64,000 bases of DNA. It comes from DATDUW01 sp035290185. Lineage in GTDB: Bacteria; Patescibacteriota; Patescibacteriia; UBA9934; GWF2-40-263. Each line of letters begins with the position of its first letter. The stretch's first letter is position 1. Positions 24,909 through 33,225 of the stretch are shown here, piece after piece. The notes under the pieces were generated by a model. That model searched no databases and was not told where the DNA came from. It saw nothing but the letters and a program-made list of their open reading frames with translations. A program made the translations under genes and the position numbers. The DNA is taken from positions 1-64,000 of the forward strand of contig DATDUW010000022.1 in assembly GCA_035290185.1 (NCBI GenBank), read 5' to 3'.

Positions 24909-26623
24909 TGGACGAAAATGAATCTATGTCCCAAGCGCTCTATCGAACCTATCGTCCCCAAACGTTTGCAGACCTGACGGGTCAGGAGCATGTGAAACGA
25001 ACGCTCCAGAACCAGCTCAAAATCGGGCGGGTGGCCCATGCCTATCTTTTTACTGGTCCGCGCGGAGTAGGGAAGACCACAGCCGCTCGGCTGCTTGCCA
25101 AGGCCGTGAATTGTCAGGGGATTACGGAAGGGAAAGATAGCCTTCCAGAACCCTGTAATGTCTGTTCAAGCTGTCAGGAAATCACGGGCGGGTCATCGCT
25201 GGACGTCTATGAGATCGATGCGGCTTCTAATACCGGCGTGGATCATGTACGCGAGCACATTATTGAGAGTGTCCGTTTTTCTCCGAATAAGGCGAAGATG
25301 AAGGTGTTCATTATCGATGAGGTCCACATGCTTTCGACCTCGGCTTTTAATGCGCTGTTAAAGACGCTTGAGGAACCTCCGGCTCACGCCCTGTTCATCT
25401 TAGCAACAACGGAAATTCACAAGGTCCCAGCCACGATCATCAGTCGTTGTCAGCGGTTTGATTTTCATCGTATTCCCTTTCAGGAAATGACCGATCGACT
25501 CAAGGCGATCTGTGCGGCCGAGGGAGTGACCATTGAGGATGGCGTCTTGCGCGAGCTTGCGCGACAATCCGAGGGGTGCGAGCGCGATGCGGAGAGTCTG
25601 CTCGGCCAACTCATGGCGCTCGGAGAAAAGACCATTGGAGCTGAACAGGCTTCTCTCGTGCTGCCCATTGCCCAAACATCCTCTGTGGTGTCACTTCTGG
25701 AACTGCTTCCGGAGCACCGAACAGCGGATGCGGTTCGACTTTTAAACGACTATCTCGAGCAGGGAATGGATGTTGGCGCGTTTTTAGACGCGTCTGCCGA
25801 AGCTCTACGAACCGCTCTTTTGCTCAAGCTTGGGGGCATGGATTCTTTTCATCCTCCGTATGATCCAGAAACGGTTTTGCGACTTAATACCCTTGGACAA
25901 AAATGGAGTTCATCGATTTTAAGCCGAGCTATTGAAATGTTTTTGGAGGCCAAGCGGTCTAGTCGTTTGGATTCAATTCCGCAGGTGTCAGCCGAAATCG
26001 CTATTGTTCGGTTGTGCGAGGGAGATGGAGGAAATACGCCGCCGGTGGCAACCCCCCCCAGCCCCCCCTTGGGAAGGGGGGGAGACGTCGAGAAACCACC
26101 TTCAGCCTCCCTTGGGAAGGGGGGAACAACTCGTCCCCCATCCCCCTTTGTAAAGGAGGGGCCGGGCCTGTCCGACATAATAGAGCAGAAGGGGGTGGTT
26201 GACGTACATCAGGGACATGGAGAAGTCGGGGCTATCTCTCCTTCTTCTGATTCTCCTCCGATCAAAGATGTGGCCCTTGGTGATATCCCCGTTCTTGATC
26301 TTCAAGACGTTATGCGCAAGTGGCCCCAGGTATTTGCCAAGGTGCAGGAATGTAATGCGTCCCTGCCGCTCATTCTCCAGAGCGGGGAGCTGGGAACCGT
26401 CGAAGGGAATACGGTGGAAATTCGTTTTGCTTATTCGTTGCATGCGGAGACGTTGAATCGCGCGAAGAATCGGGATTTAGTGGAAAAGATTCTTCAAGAC
26501 GTGCTGGGTGCGTCCGTGCGTGTGCGGGCTGTTCACGATCCTGACGCATCCGAAACTCGAAAAACGTCCGCGGATGGGGCGGTAGCTGCGATTTTGCAGA
26601 ATTTCGGGGGGCAGGTGATTTGA
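24908..26623 (+). CDS. dnaX: DNA polymerase III gamma/tau subunit
   Basis: Clamp-loader ATPase of the replisome. Walker A GPRGVGKTTAA (about 49-59), four zinc Cys (in AVNC, and CNVCSSC), Walker B IDEVHMLS, and sensor ILATTEIHK with the arginine finger SRCQRF are all present. GTG at 24908 has GGAG five bases upstream. The ATG at 24926, giving MSQALYRTYRPQTF, is an equally plausible start and closer to family starts. A Pro/Gly-rich linker around residues 380-420 is encoded by three GC-rich palindromes (see repeat at 26061). The C-terminal part is a short tau-like domain. Confidence 0.95.
   Translation: MDENESMSQALYRTYRPQTFADLTGQEHVKRTLQNQLKIGRVAHAYLFTGPRGVGKTTAARLLAKAVNCQGITEGKDSLPEPCNVCSSCQEITGGSSLDVYEIDAASNTGVDHVREHIIESVRFSPNKAKMKVFIIDEVHMLSTSAFNALLKTLEEPPAHALFILATTEIHKVPATIISRCQRFDFHRIPFQEMTDRLKAICAAEGVTIEDGVLRELARQSEGCERDAESLLGQLMALGEKTIGAEQASLVLPIAQTSSVVSLLELLPEHRTADAVRLLNDYLEQGMDVGAFLDASAEALRTALLLKLGGMDSFHPPYDPETVLRLNTLGQKWSSSILSRAIEMFLEAKRSSRLDSIPQVSAEIAIVRLCEGDGGNTPPVATPPSPPLGRGGDVEKPPSASLGKGGTTRPPSPFVKEGPGLSDIIEQKGVVDVHQGHGEVGAISPSSDSPPIKDVALGDIPVLDLQDVMRKWPQVFAKVQECNASLPLILQSGELGTVEGNTVEIRFAYSLHAETLNRAKNRDLVEKILQDVLGASVRVRAVHDPDASETRKTSADGAVAAILQNFGGQVI
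26061..26163 (+). repeat. Three palindromic repeats inserted in frame in dnaX
   Basis: CCCCCCTTGGGAAGGGGGG near 26062-26082, CCTCCCTTGGGAAGGGGGG near 26107-26124 and CCCCCTTTGTAAAGGAGGGG near 26141-26161. They encode the repeated peptides SPPLGRGGD, SASLGKGGT and SPFVKEGPG. Each unit is a near-perfect palindrome with a C-run and a G-run arm, spaced about 40 bases apart. They fill the linker between the ATPase part and the C-terminal domain, where an insertion is tolerated. Confidence 0.8.
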
Positions 26624-26631
26624 GTCCTCTT

Positions 26632-26925
26632 ATGGATGAGGAAGTTCCATCTTTTTCCATTTTGGCCGAATCCGTACGGCCAGGCCTTTACGAGCACTAT
26701 AAAGGCCACCACTATCGCGTGATCGGCGTGGGACACCACAGTGAAACGTTGGAGGAATTTGTTGTTTATCAGCGGATTGACGGAGAAGAGGCCGGAGCAC
26801 TCTGGGTGAGGCCTGTGGGGGTGTTTTTGGAGGAGGTTGAAGTGGATGGAGACCCGCCTTCGTCCGCCTCAGACGGACTACGGCGGGTAAAGAGGAGAAA
26901 AAGGTTTAGACGGATTGAAGATTGA
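26632..26925 (+). CDS. DUF1653 protein with a palindrome-derived tail
   Basis: A 97-residue protein. Residues of about 14-70 (PGLYEHYKGHHYRVIGVGHHSETLEEFVVYQ ... LWVRPVGVFLEEV in two parts) match the DUF1653 pattern, a small beta domain of unknown function. The ATG at 26632 is preferred to the TTG at 26620. The last 25 residues are encoded by the inverted repeat at 26852-26888 and are basic, so the C-terminus looks like a late addition. It starts 8 bases after dnaX and ends 11 bases before the convergent PEP-synthase operon. Confidence 0.85.
   Translation: MDEEVPSFSILAESVRPGLYEHYKGHHYRVIGVGHHSETLEEFVVYQRIDGEEAGALWVRPVGVFLEEVEVDGDPPSSASDGLRRVKRRKRFRRIED
26852..26888 (+). repeat. Dispersed palindrome, copy in the DUF1653 gene
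   Basis: ACCCGCC-TTC-GTCCG, a seven-base loop, then CGGAC-TAC-GGCGGGT. The same plan (CCCGCC, three-base gap, GTCC, loop, GGAC, three-base gap, GGCGGG) occurs inside the ATP-grasp gene at 29804-29837. Confidence 0.8.
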
Positions 26926-26936
26926 AGGGAAAATTT

Positions 26937-28463
26937 TTATCCGATTTTTTTCACTACTCCCTTGTCCGCATTGACTTCGACCAGATCGCCGTCATGCAGA
27001 ACTTTGGTGGCGATTTTGGTTCCGACGACGCACGGGATGTGGAGTTCGCGACTGACAATGGAGGCGTGACAGGTAAGGCCTCCTTCGTCCGTGACAATAG
27101 CAGCAGCTTTTTTCATGGCAGTCACAATACTCGGAGTCGTTGCCACGGAGACAAGAATGTCTCCAGGCTGCATTTTTTGCATGTCCTCCGGCCTGTTGAT
27201 AAGGCGGACGCTCCCCGTCGCTGTTCCCGGAAAGGCCGTGGAGCCGGAAAGTTCGGAAACGGAGGCCATCTCTTCGGATGCTGATTGCAGGACATGGAGG
27301 GTGGAAAATTGTTTGGCCTCATTTCCAGAGATGACGATCGTTTCCCTCTCGTCCATGGAAACGAGGTGGTGTTTGTACTGACGATCAAGGACAGATGGGT
27401 CAATTTTTCCTTCCAGAAGCGCTTCCCGAATCTGTTTTTGAGTTGCGGAACGTGCGTGTTTAAGAGAGACATCGAATCGTCGGCTGAACTCGCGGAAAAA
27501 GGATTCCATGTGGAAATAGGAATGGGATTGGTAATCCTTGCGCCGCGGCTTGGCCCAGACGTATTCGTTTACAAGAAGAAGAAGCCGTTTGGTCGATTCG
27601 TCCGGCCGGAGCTGTTCAAGATATTTTTTGCGTTCTTCGGCTAATCGGCATCGTTCCTCTTTTTTCCGTTGAGTCTCTCCTTCCGGTTGGATCCTTTTAT
27701 GGAGGAGGTCTTGAAGGAACTCTACAAATTGCATTTCACCAAACGCCGGACCGGCGTAGACGTAGTAGACCCATCCAAATTTTTCCGCATGTCCCCGAAG
27801 CGCTTCAGAAATTTCCGGAGCGGATTGTTGGAGCAGGGAAGGAATCTCGTTGGGTAGATGGTTTTCTAGCACGTCGCGGCAGGCCTTGTTTGAAAAACAA
27901 CGCGGAGCAAGTTCGAGGAGGGCATCTTCCTGGTCTAAGGCAAAAGAGTTTTTCAATGGCGTTGTAAAGACCGCAAAAGCCCTTGCGGCTTCTTCCGGCG
28001 AAAGGCGAGAAGCGAGAAAAGTTTTCAAAAAAGATTCGAGAAACGAAACACCGCCGACTTCAAGCAGAGGAAGGAGAATGCCGACGGCGTATTGACGCGC
28101 TTGGAGGTTGGCAAATCGTTCATAGAAATTCCAAAGGTCGGTTCCGCTCCATGAGGAAAGATTTGCGGAGCGGGCTTGGGATGTGAAACGATTCATCTCC
28201 TGTCCCCATTGTTCTGAACATTCGATGAGACGGTCGAGTTCTTCCGGATTTTGTTCGATCCGTTTTTGGAGGATTGCGCGATCTTTATTCCAGAGATCCA
28301 TGTCCAGCAGATAGGCGATCGTGTCCTCGTGTGATTCAATCGCATAACCCGGATTGGGAAGATCAAAAAGCTCCGGCCAGAGGAAACCGGATTGGATCCA
28401 AATTTCATTTCGCATGAGCGGCGAATGGAAATCATGGGCAGCGGGGAGCAGTTTATTTTCCAT
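26937..28463 (-). CDS. PEP-utilising mobile (phosphohistidine) domain protein 2
   Basis: A 508-residue protein. The last 90 residues are a PEP-utilising swivelling domain with the phospho-acceptor His in GGLTCHASIVSREL, followed by GTKIATKVLHDGD. The first 400 residues are helical and match neither the ATP-grasp nor the PEP-binding TIM barrel of PEP synthase. They may bind a different phosphate acceptor. It is the last gene of a four-gene operon, three bases after the paralogous protein encoded at 28467. The nearest known plan is that of rifampin phosphotransferase and PEP synthase, which pair an ATP-grasp with a swivelling His domain. Confidence 0.8.
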   Translation of the reverse strand: MENKLLPAAHDFHSPLMRNEIWIQSGFLWPELFDLPNPGYAIESHEDTIAYLLDMDLWNKDRAILQKRIEQNPEELDRLIECSEQWGQEMNRFTSQARSANLSSWSGTDLWNFYERFANLQARQYAVGILLPLLEVGGVSFLESFLKTFLASRLSPEEAARAFAVFTTPLKNSFALDQEDALLELAPRCFSNKACRDVLENHLPNEIPSLLQQSAPEISEALRGHAEKFGWVYYVYAGPAFGEMQFVEFLQDLLHKRIQPEGETQRKKEERCRLAEERKKYLEQLRPDESTKRLLLLVNEYVWAKPRRKDYQSHSYFHMESFFREFSRRFDVSLKHARSATQKQIREALLEGKIDPSVLDRQYKHHLVSMDERETIVISGNEAKQFSTLHVLQSASEEMASVSELSGSTAFPGTATGSVRLINRPEDMQKMQPGDILVSVATTPSIVTAMKKAAAIVTDEGGLTCHASIVSRELHIPCVVGTKIATKVLHDGDLVEVNADKGVVKKIG

Positions 28464-28466
28464 AGA

Positions 28467-29552
28467 CTAAGATAGTCGGCGAACAACTCCTTTATGTGCG
28501 TTTACTTCGACGAAATCCCCATCCTTCAGAACCTTCGTCGCGATTTTTGTTCCGATGATGCAAGGGACTCCAAGCTCGCGAGACACGATCGCGGCATGAC
28601 ACGTAATTCCGCCTTCGTCTGTAATGATTGCGACCGCTTTTTTGATGGCGGGGAGATACCACGGCGTTGTCATGGGAGCGACAAGAATGTCCCCTTGTTC
28701 AACTTTTCCAAGTTCTTCCCGATTAAAAACGATCTTCACTTTCCCCTTTGCCATTCCCACGTTTGCGGGATTTCCTTTTATTTCTCCAGGCTGGCTAACA
28801 GCGGTTTGATCCTGCGGAAGGATGTAGCTCCTTTTTGAAAGCTCTTTCCCCAAATCATTTTCAAAAATCAATTGTCCGTCGATATAAGCGAACGGTATCG
28901 CACGCCGTTTTTCCAGGTCATTTTTGTTTAACTTTCCACTCTGAAGGGACTCAAGGAGTTCGGAATGACTGACGTATCTTGTGTAAACGTCGTCCCATCC
29001 TTGCAGCTCAAATAAGCGATGGATGATATGGAGGATCGTTTCTATGGAACGATCAAAGAACGGGTCGGTCTCCGTCCGCCATTTTCGACATTGATTAAAA
29101 ACGTTTTCGCTGAAAAGATGGGTTGTTTCCTGCCACAGGGGAAGAAGGTAGGTTGTTACAATGCCTGGGAAGCCTTGGACAAACGAAGCCTCCATTCGAC
29201 GAAGGGCATCCAAGGCCTCTTGGGTCGTTGCCAACGGCCACTGTCGGATGTCGGCACGTGTTTCCAACGCTGCTTTTTGTCTTTCATAAGTTTCCGGAAG
29301 TCTTGCTTCATTTCCTTCGATCCATTTCGCAAGACCAAAAGGAATTTCCTCCATGCGTTTAGAATCCCGATAGCACTCTACCGTCCCTTTCGTAAACAGA
29401 AAGAGGTTTTCTGGAAAAGGGAATCCAAAGAAACACTCCGTTTCATTTGTGATTCCTTCATACCAGCTTTCCACGCCGATAAGAGGAGCCTCACGGGTGA
29501 TGATTTTTACGAAGGGAACGAGAGGTTGATTTTCTGAGGGAGGAGATTTCAT
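28467..29552 (-). CDS. PEP-utilising mobile (phosphohistidine) domain protein 1
   Basis: A 361-residue protein whose last 95 residues (KGNPANVGMAKGKVKIVF ... GGITCHAAIVSRELGVP ... TKVLKDGDFVEVNAHKG) form the swivelling phosphohistidine domain. About 265 N-terminal residues are helical and of unknown fold. They share only loose features with the neighbouring protein at 26937, for example a W-rich segment and an R/K-rich linker. Two acceptor proteins beside one ATP-grasp protein suggest that one kinase module could charge two different partners (inference). Confidence 0.8.
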   Translation of the reverse strand: MKSPPSENQPLVPFVKIITREAPLIGVESWYEGITNETECFFGFPFPENLFLFTKGTVECYRDSKRMEEIPFGLAKWIEGNEARLPETYERQKAALETRADIRQWPLATTQEALDALRRMEASFVQGFPGIVTTYLLPLWQETTHLFSENVFNQCRKWRTETDPFFDRSIETILHIIHRLFELQGWDDVYTRYVSHSELLESLQSGKLNKNDLEKRRAIPFAYIDGQLIFENDLGKELSKRSYILPQDQTAVSQPGEIKGNPANVGMAKGKVKIVFNREELGKVEQGDILVAPMTTPWYLPAIKKAVAIITDEGGITCHAAIVSRELGVPCIIGTKIATKVLKDGDFVEVNAHKGVVRRLS

Positions 29553-29594
29553 AGGGAAGAAGATTTGGTTTTGTTCTGTTTGGCCTTCAGTAGA

Positions 29595-30572
29595 CTAGAG
29601 TGTCGTCACTGGCCTTGACTGCGTGATAAAGAATACCCCAGCCTCCTGGGCCCATTCGATGTCGCAGGGGAAGCCGTAGTGTTTTTCGATTCCTTGGCAG
29701 ATGTCCGCGAGTTTGCGGATCTGTCCCCCATCGATTTTTTGGCGAGTTCGTTTGTCTTGCGGAACCCGCACCTGTTCATTGCCTCCGTCTTCTTTGCGAA
29801 TCAGCCCGCCTGCGTCCTCTCTTGGACTCCGGCGGGCAAGCATGATCTCCTGCTCGCTGACGTTGACATCCAGAAGCGTCCCATCCCGCTTGTCCAGGAC
29901 ATAGGAGTCGGGCGTGACCACACCACCGACAATGTACTCGCCCAAGCCCCAACAGGATTCGATGATCATTTGATTCGGATCTTTCGTAACGGGATGTACG
30001 GTAAAGCAGATGCCGGAAATTTCAGAGTTCACCATTTTTTGGATAACCACGGCCACGGAGACATGACTCTTCCGCATGCCTTTTTCATTGCGATAGACAA
30101 TGGCCCTTGGGGTAAACAGAGATGCCCAGCATTTTTTGACATTGCCCAGCAGGGTTTTTTCGGTCGTGTTGAGGTAGCTTTCGAGCTCCCCGGCCCAGCT
30201 AGCTGTGGAGGAATCTTCGGCCGTGGCAGAGGAACGCACGGCAACGAATTTTGCATTGAGCTCTCGGAAGGAGGTGAGGACCTCTTCCTCAATGTCGCGT
30301 GGGAACCGGGCGTCATGGATAAGGTCATGGATGACGCGCGAGGCCCGCTCCACCGAGGCCACGTCTTCGTAGTTAACCTGATCGAGCTGGGCTTCGATTT
30401 CTTGAACCAGATTCGTCTCGCGTAGGAATTGGTCAAAGGAGGGAGCCAGCACAACAAACCCTGGAGGAACAGGAATTCCTGCCTGGGTCATCTCTCCAAG
30501 TGATGCTCCTTTGCCTCCGGCTAGGTGCGTATCGTTTTTGGAGAGGTCGGAAAAGGGGCGGGTGAATGGCAT
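29595..30572 (-). CDS. PEP synthase N-terminal ATP-grasp domain, free-standing
   Basis: A 325-residue protein that matches the PPDK_N/PpsA ATP-grasp domain: FSDLSKNDTHLAGGKGASLGEM at the start, FVAVRSSATAEDSSTASWAGE, then QKMVNSEISGICFTVHP, and it ends at FFITQSRPVTTL, exactly where the His domain begins in full-length PEP synthase. So the gene is split at a domain boundary and not randomly truncated. The His domains are on the two following genes, and no PEP-binding barrel is present. A short basic-acidic segment (RRSPREDAGGLIRK) is encoded by the palindrome at 29804. Confidence 0.88.
   Translation of the reverse strand: MPFTRPFSDLSKNDTHLAGGKGASLGEMTQAGIPVPPGFVVLAPSFDQFLRETNLVQEIEAQLDQVNYEDVASVERASRVIHDLIHDARFPRDIEEEVLTSFRELNAKFVAVRSSATAEDSSTASWAGELESYLNTTEKTLLGNVKKCWASLFTPRAIVYRNEKGMRKSHVSVAVVIQKMVNSEISGICFTVHPVTKDPNQMIIESCWGLGEYIVGGVVTPDSYVLDKRDGTLLDVNVSEQEIMLARRSPREDAGGLIRKEDGGNEQVRVPQDKRTRQKIDGGQIRKLADICQGIEKHYGFPCDIEWAQEAGVFFITQSRPVTTL
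29804..29837 (-). repeat. Dispersed palindrome, copy in the ATP-grasp gene
   Basis: GCCCGCC-TGC-GTCC, loop TCTCTT, GGAC-TCC-GGCGGGC. Same plan as 26852-26888. It adds about 11 residues without breaking the frame and lies in a surface-loop region after the MLARRS segment. Confidence 0.8.
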
Positions 30573-30596
30573 AATGGAAGGGGAGAAGGGGAGATC

Positions 30597-31568
30597 TTAG
30601 ACTCGTACCTCCCGTTCCAAGTCGTCTTTTTCTTTGATGATTTCCAACAGCTGTTCTTTGGTTAGGTTCCATTGGTTATCATTGAATCGAACGCGGATTT
30701 CTTCCGTGCCGGTTTTATTTTTTCCGAGAACGACCGAAAATCCTTGATTAACATCAAAGCCGTTGGTCGAAGGAAGGGAAGCAATGAATTCATGAATAGC
30801 CTTCTCGGCTGCTTCTTTTGGATTGTGTCCTTCGCGTTCGGCTTTGGCCTCTTCTGCCTTCTCAATCGCCTTCATGAGAAAGCATTCCGTGACGGTTTGA
30901 TGCGATCCCATAAAACGCTGAAGTTCATTATGAAATTTTTCGTATTTTTTAGGCTCCTTTTTCGCAATACGTTCCCAGTTTTCCAGGGCTCGCAGATATC
31001 CGTAAACGAGATCAGCGACATTTCCGGCTGCCCGGGAATAAGAAGTGGATTCGTGATCTTGGTTCTCACGGATAATATGGTCGCTATCATTACGTAGAAA
31101 GTTCATGCAGTCTTTCGATTTCAGAAATCGATCATAGCCTTCTTTTTTAAAGGCCGGGGATCCGTCAAAAGAAAAATCCAGCGCTTTTCTTTTTCCACCT
31201 TTTTTCTGTCCCCTCAGTCCTTGCTCTTCAAGATATTTTTCAACAGTTTTTTCAATCTCGGATAAGGCCATTTCAGGCGGAATTTCTTCCGTGCTGGCAA
31301 ACATCTGATGGTGGGCAGTTTCGAGCGCCCGATTTCGCCGTGATCCGTATGCTACCGCAACTTCCGGTTGAGGATTTTTGTTTGCACCAGTTGCCTGCGC
31401 AGCCACCCTTCCTTCCGGAGTCAGAAGAATGTCGTAGTCTGTTTCACCTTCCTTTTTATCTGCCTTAATGCTGTGCCTAAAAAATTCCAACCGAATCGTT
31501 GGTTGGGGGGCTTGTTCCGTTTCTCTTGCAGAAATGGTTTCGGGAGGAGTTGAACGTTCGCCTGTCAT
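30597..31568 (-). CDS. Histidine phosphatase-like protein, atypical
   Basis: A 323-residue protein. IRLEFFRHSIK at about 25-35 is the catalytic RHG box with Gly replaced by Ser, and LTPEGRVAA follows as in phosphoglycerate mutase-like enzymes. A later MGSHQTVTECFL could supply the second catalytic His. The rest is charged and helical with a Lys/Glu-rich middle. First gene of the operon with the split PEP synthase (24 bases from the ATP-grasp gene). It may remove a phosphate from a product or protein of the module, which is inference. No signal peptide. Confidence 0.7.
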   Translation of the reverse strand: MTGERSTPPETISARETEQAPQPTIRLEFFRHSIKADKKEGETDYDILLTPEGRVAAQATGANKNPQPEVAVAYGSRRNRALETAHHQMFASTEEIPPEMALSEIEKTVEKYLEEQGLRGQKKGGKRKALDFSFDGSPAFKKEGYDRFLKSKDCMNFLRNDSDHIIRENQDHESTSYSRAAGNVADLVYGYLRALENWERIAKKEPKKYEKFHNELQRFMGSHQTVTECFLMKAIEKAEEAKAEREGHNPKEAAEKAIHEFIASLPSTNGFDVNQGFSVVLGKNKTGTEEIRVRFNDNQWNLTKEQLLEIIKEKDDLEREVRV

Positions 31569-31592
31569 AGAAAAAGAAGTTCAGATGAGATA

Positions 31593-31618
31593 GAATTTGA
31601 TCAACTATAAACAAATTC
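31593..31618. promoter_or_regulatory. Inverted repeat, candidate operator
   Basis: GAATTTG (31593-31599) and CAAATTC (31612-31618) form a dyad with a 12-base centre, in the short divergent region between the phosphatase/PEP-synthase operon and the TrmB-like gene. It is a plausible operator for the adjacent regulator. Confidence 0.4.
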
Positions 31619-31661
31619 AACTTTCGAAACAATAGAACCGTTGTCCGTTCAACACAACACT

Positions 31662-32453
31662 ATGAATAAAATGAGCCTGGAAACGTTGGGGTATCTCGGG
31701 TTGGATCCTGAACAAAGCAAGGTCTATGCGGCTTGCTTGAAGTTGGGAAAGGGAAAGGCCCAGGAAATTGCAAAAACCGCAAACATTCATCGCACCGTGG
31801 TTTATCAGCACCTGGAAAAGCTGGCAGAGCGCGGGCTTGTCCACGTCTCCGTTGTCAAAGGAACGCGTGAGTATGCGGTCGCAAACCCGAACGTGATCCT
31901 TTCGATTTTTAAGCAGCGCGAAAAGGAGATCGAAGCCGTGCTTCCGCTTCTGCTTTCTCTGTATGCAGCCGGGCATCCGTCCAAACCGCAGTTTCGTTTT
32001 TATACGGACATTGCCGGAGTCCGCACGGTCCTTGAGGAAGTGCTTGAGAGCTCCTCAAAATTTTATCGGCACATCGGGGCTTTTTATGACAGGGAATTCC
32101 TTCTTTTGTTGGGATTGGATTTTTTGAAAGACTGGTCAGAGCGGCGTATAGCCCGCGGCGTAGACCATCGATCCCTTAGGCCGGAAGGGCGCAAGCAGCT
32201 TGATAGAGAAATGGACGATATTTTTATCGGAAGAGGGAAAAAATTTCTCCGCGACTATCGGTATCTTTCCATTCCCGCGGATCTCCCGATCCTCATTTAT
32301 TTGTTTGATGAAAAAGTGGCTTTCGTGGGTGCTCGCGTGGGGCATGTGTATGCGGCCGTCCTTGAGTCAAAAGACGTGTATGACGTTTTGGGTCATATCT
32401 TCGACCGACTTTGGGAAACAGCAGAAGTGCCGGAAAAGGAAATGGAAAGGTAG
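31662..32453 (+). CDS. TrmB-like transcriptional regulator
   Basis: A 263-residue protein. The N-terminal winged helix (LGLDPEQSKVYAACLKLGKGKAQEIA, then HRTVVYQHLEKLAERGLV) matches the TrmB family of sugar-sensing regulators, common in archaea and seen in CPR. The C-terminal part (about 110-255) would be the effector domain; it has a GVDHRSLRPEGRKQ segment. The ATG at 31662 or the one at 31671 may be used. It is divergent from the split PEP-synthase operon, which it probably controls (inference). Confidence 0.82.
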   Translation: MNKMSLETLGYLGLDPEQSKVYAACLKLGKGKAQEIAKTANIHRTVVYQHLEKLAERGLVHVSVVKGTREYAVANPNVILSIFKQREKEIEAVLPLLLSLYAAGHPSKPQFRFYTDIAGVRTVLEEVLESSSKFYRHIGAFYDREFLLLLGLDFLKDWSERRIARGVDHRSLRPEGRKQLDREMDDIFIGRGKKFLRDYRYLSIPADLPILIYLFDEKVAFVGARVGHVYAAVLESKDVYDVLGHIFDRLWETAEVPEKEMER

Positions 32454-32477
32454 GGCGTTGTTGGAAAAGCACGACAG

Positions 32478-32502
32478 AGGACGTGACAAATACGTCCTTT
32501 TA
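32478..32502 (+). terminator. Terminator after the TrmB-like gene
   Basis: AGGACGT (32478-32484), seven-base loop, ACGTCCT (32492-32498), then TTTAT. A modest hairpin with a short T run. Confidence 0.55.
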
Positions 32503-32557
32503 TGGCAAGGTCTGCCTTAGTTTTTTGTGAGTCCGTACATTCAATTAGGAGGTGGAC

Positions 32558-33106
32558 ATGAAGAGGGTTATTTTGCTGAGACACGGCGAGAAGGGTCAGG
32601 GGAACCAAAAAGAGATGCTCTCCTGGGCTGGGATGAAGCGGGCAAGAGAATCGGGTCAAGACATGATGTTTGGGGGAGTTGGGGGGTTTGATCTGTATGT
32701 GGTAAGTGAAGCCTTCAGAACCATACAGACCCTCGCGGCTTTGGCTGTTGGAGCTGAATGGGTTGTTCAGACGTTAAAAATCATGGATCTATGGGGGGCA
32801 ACGCCGTATGAGTGGAAGTGCGCTGTGGAGAAAGCCGGGGGGTCCAAAGAGTTGGCGGATCTTCGCTCTTCGAATCCCGGATTTTTTTCGGTCACCTCGC
32901 TGAGGTTATCCTTGACCTTCTGGGAGATCAGGGGGTTTGTTGAAGAAGAGGGTTCAGTCCTCTTCATCGGGCACTCGCCTACGACCGAAATGCTTGTTTT
33001 GTCACTGACCGGGAAGGAGATCATTCCTCTCGGCGAGTGCGAGGGGGTCGAGCTCGAGGTCGAGGGGAAGGTGGTGCAGATCGTCCGGGAAATTCGGAAT
33101 CCCTGA
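32558..33106 (+). CDS. Histidine phosphatase (SixA/phosphoglycerate mutase-like)
   Basis: A 182-residue protein with a perfect ribosome-binding site AGGAGGT (32547-32553) four bases before the ATG at 32558. MKRVILLRHGEK gives the catalytic RHG box (Arg8-His9), SEAFRTIQT the second Arg, and FIGHSPTTEM the second His. Size and simple fold fit SixA, which dephosphorylates phosphohistidine proteins. That would match the phosphohistidine proteins encoded just upstream, but the link is inference. Followed by a strong terminator. Confidence 0.85.
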   Translation: MKRVILLRHGEKGQGNQKEMLSWAGMKRARESGQDMMFGGVGGFDLYVVSEAFRTIQTLAALAVGAEWVVQTLKIMDLWGATPYEWKCAVEKAGGSKELADLRSSNPGFFSVTSLRLSLTFWEIRGFVEEEGSVLFIGHSPTTEMLVLSLTGKEIIPLGECEGVELEVEGKVVQIVREIRNP

Positions 33107-33151
33107 ATCCGCCCCCTCCCTGCCAATTCCACATTCATTCGTCTGCTCCCT

Positions 33152-33182
33152 CCGAGGCGGCCTTCACCGCCTCGTTTTCGTT
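33152..33182 (+). terminator. Rho-independent terminator
   Basis: CGAGGCGG (33153-33160), loop CCTTCA, CCGCCTCG (33167-33174), then TTTTCGTTTTC. Confidence 0.8.
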
Positions 33183-33225
33183 TTCAGAGAAATGTGTCAC
33201 GATGGCGATGATTTGGACTAGAATA

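Noticed and set aside
28463..28470. Frameshift joining the two phosphohistidine proteins into one
   Set aside because: Each has its own complete His domain, a proper stop and a following ATG; the N-terminal regions differ, so these are two genes.
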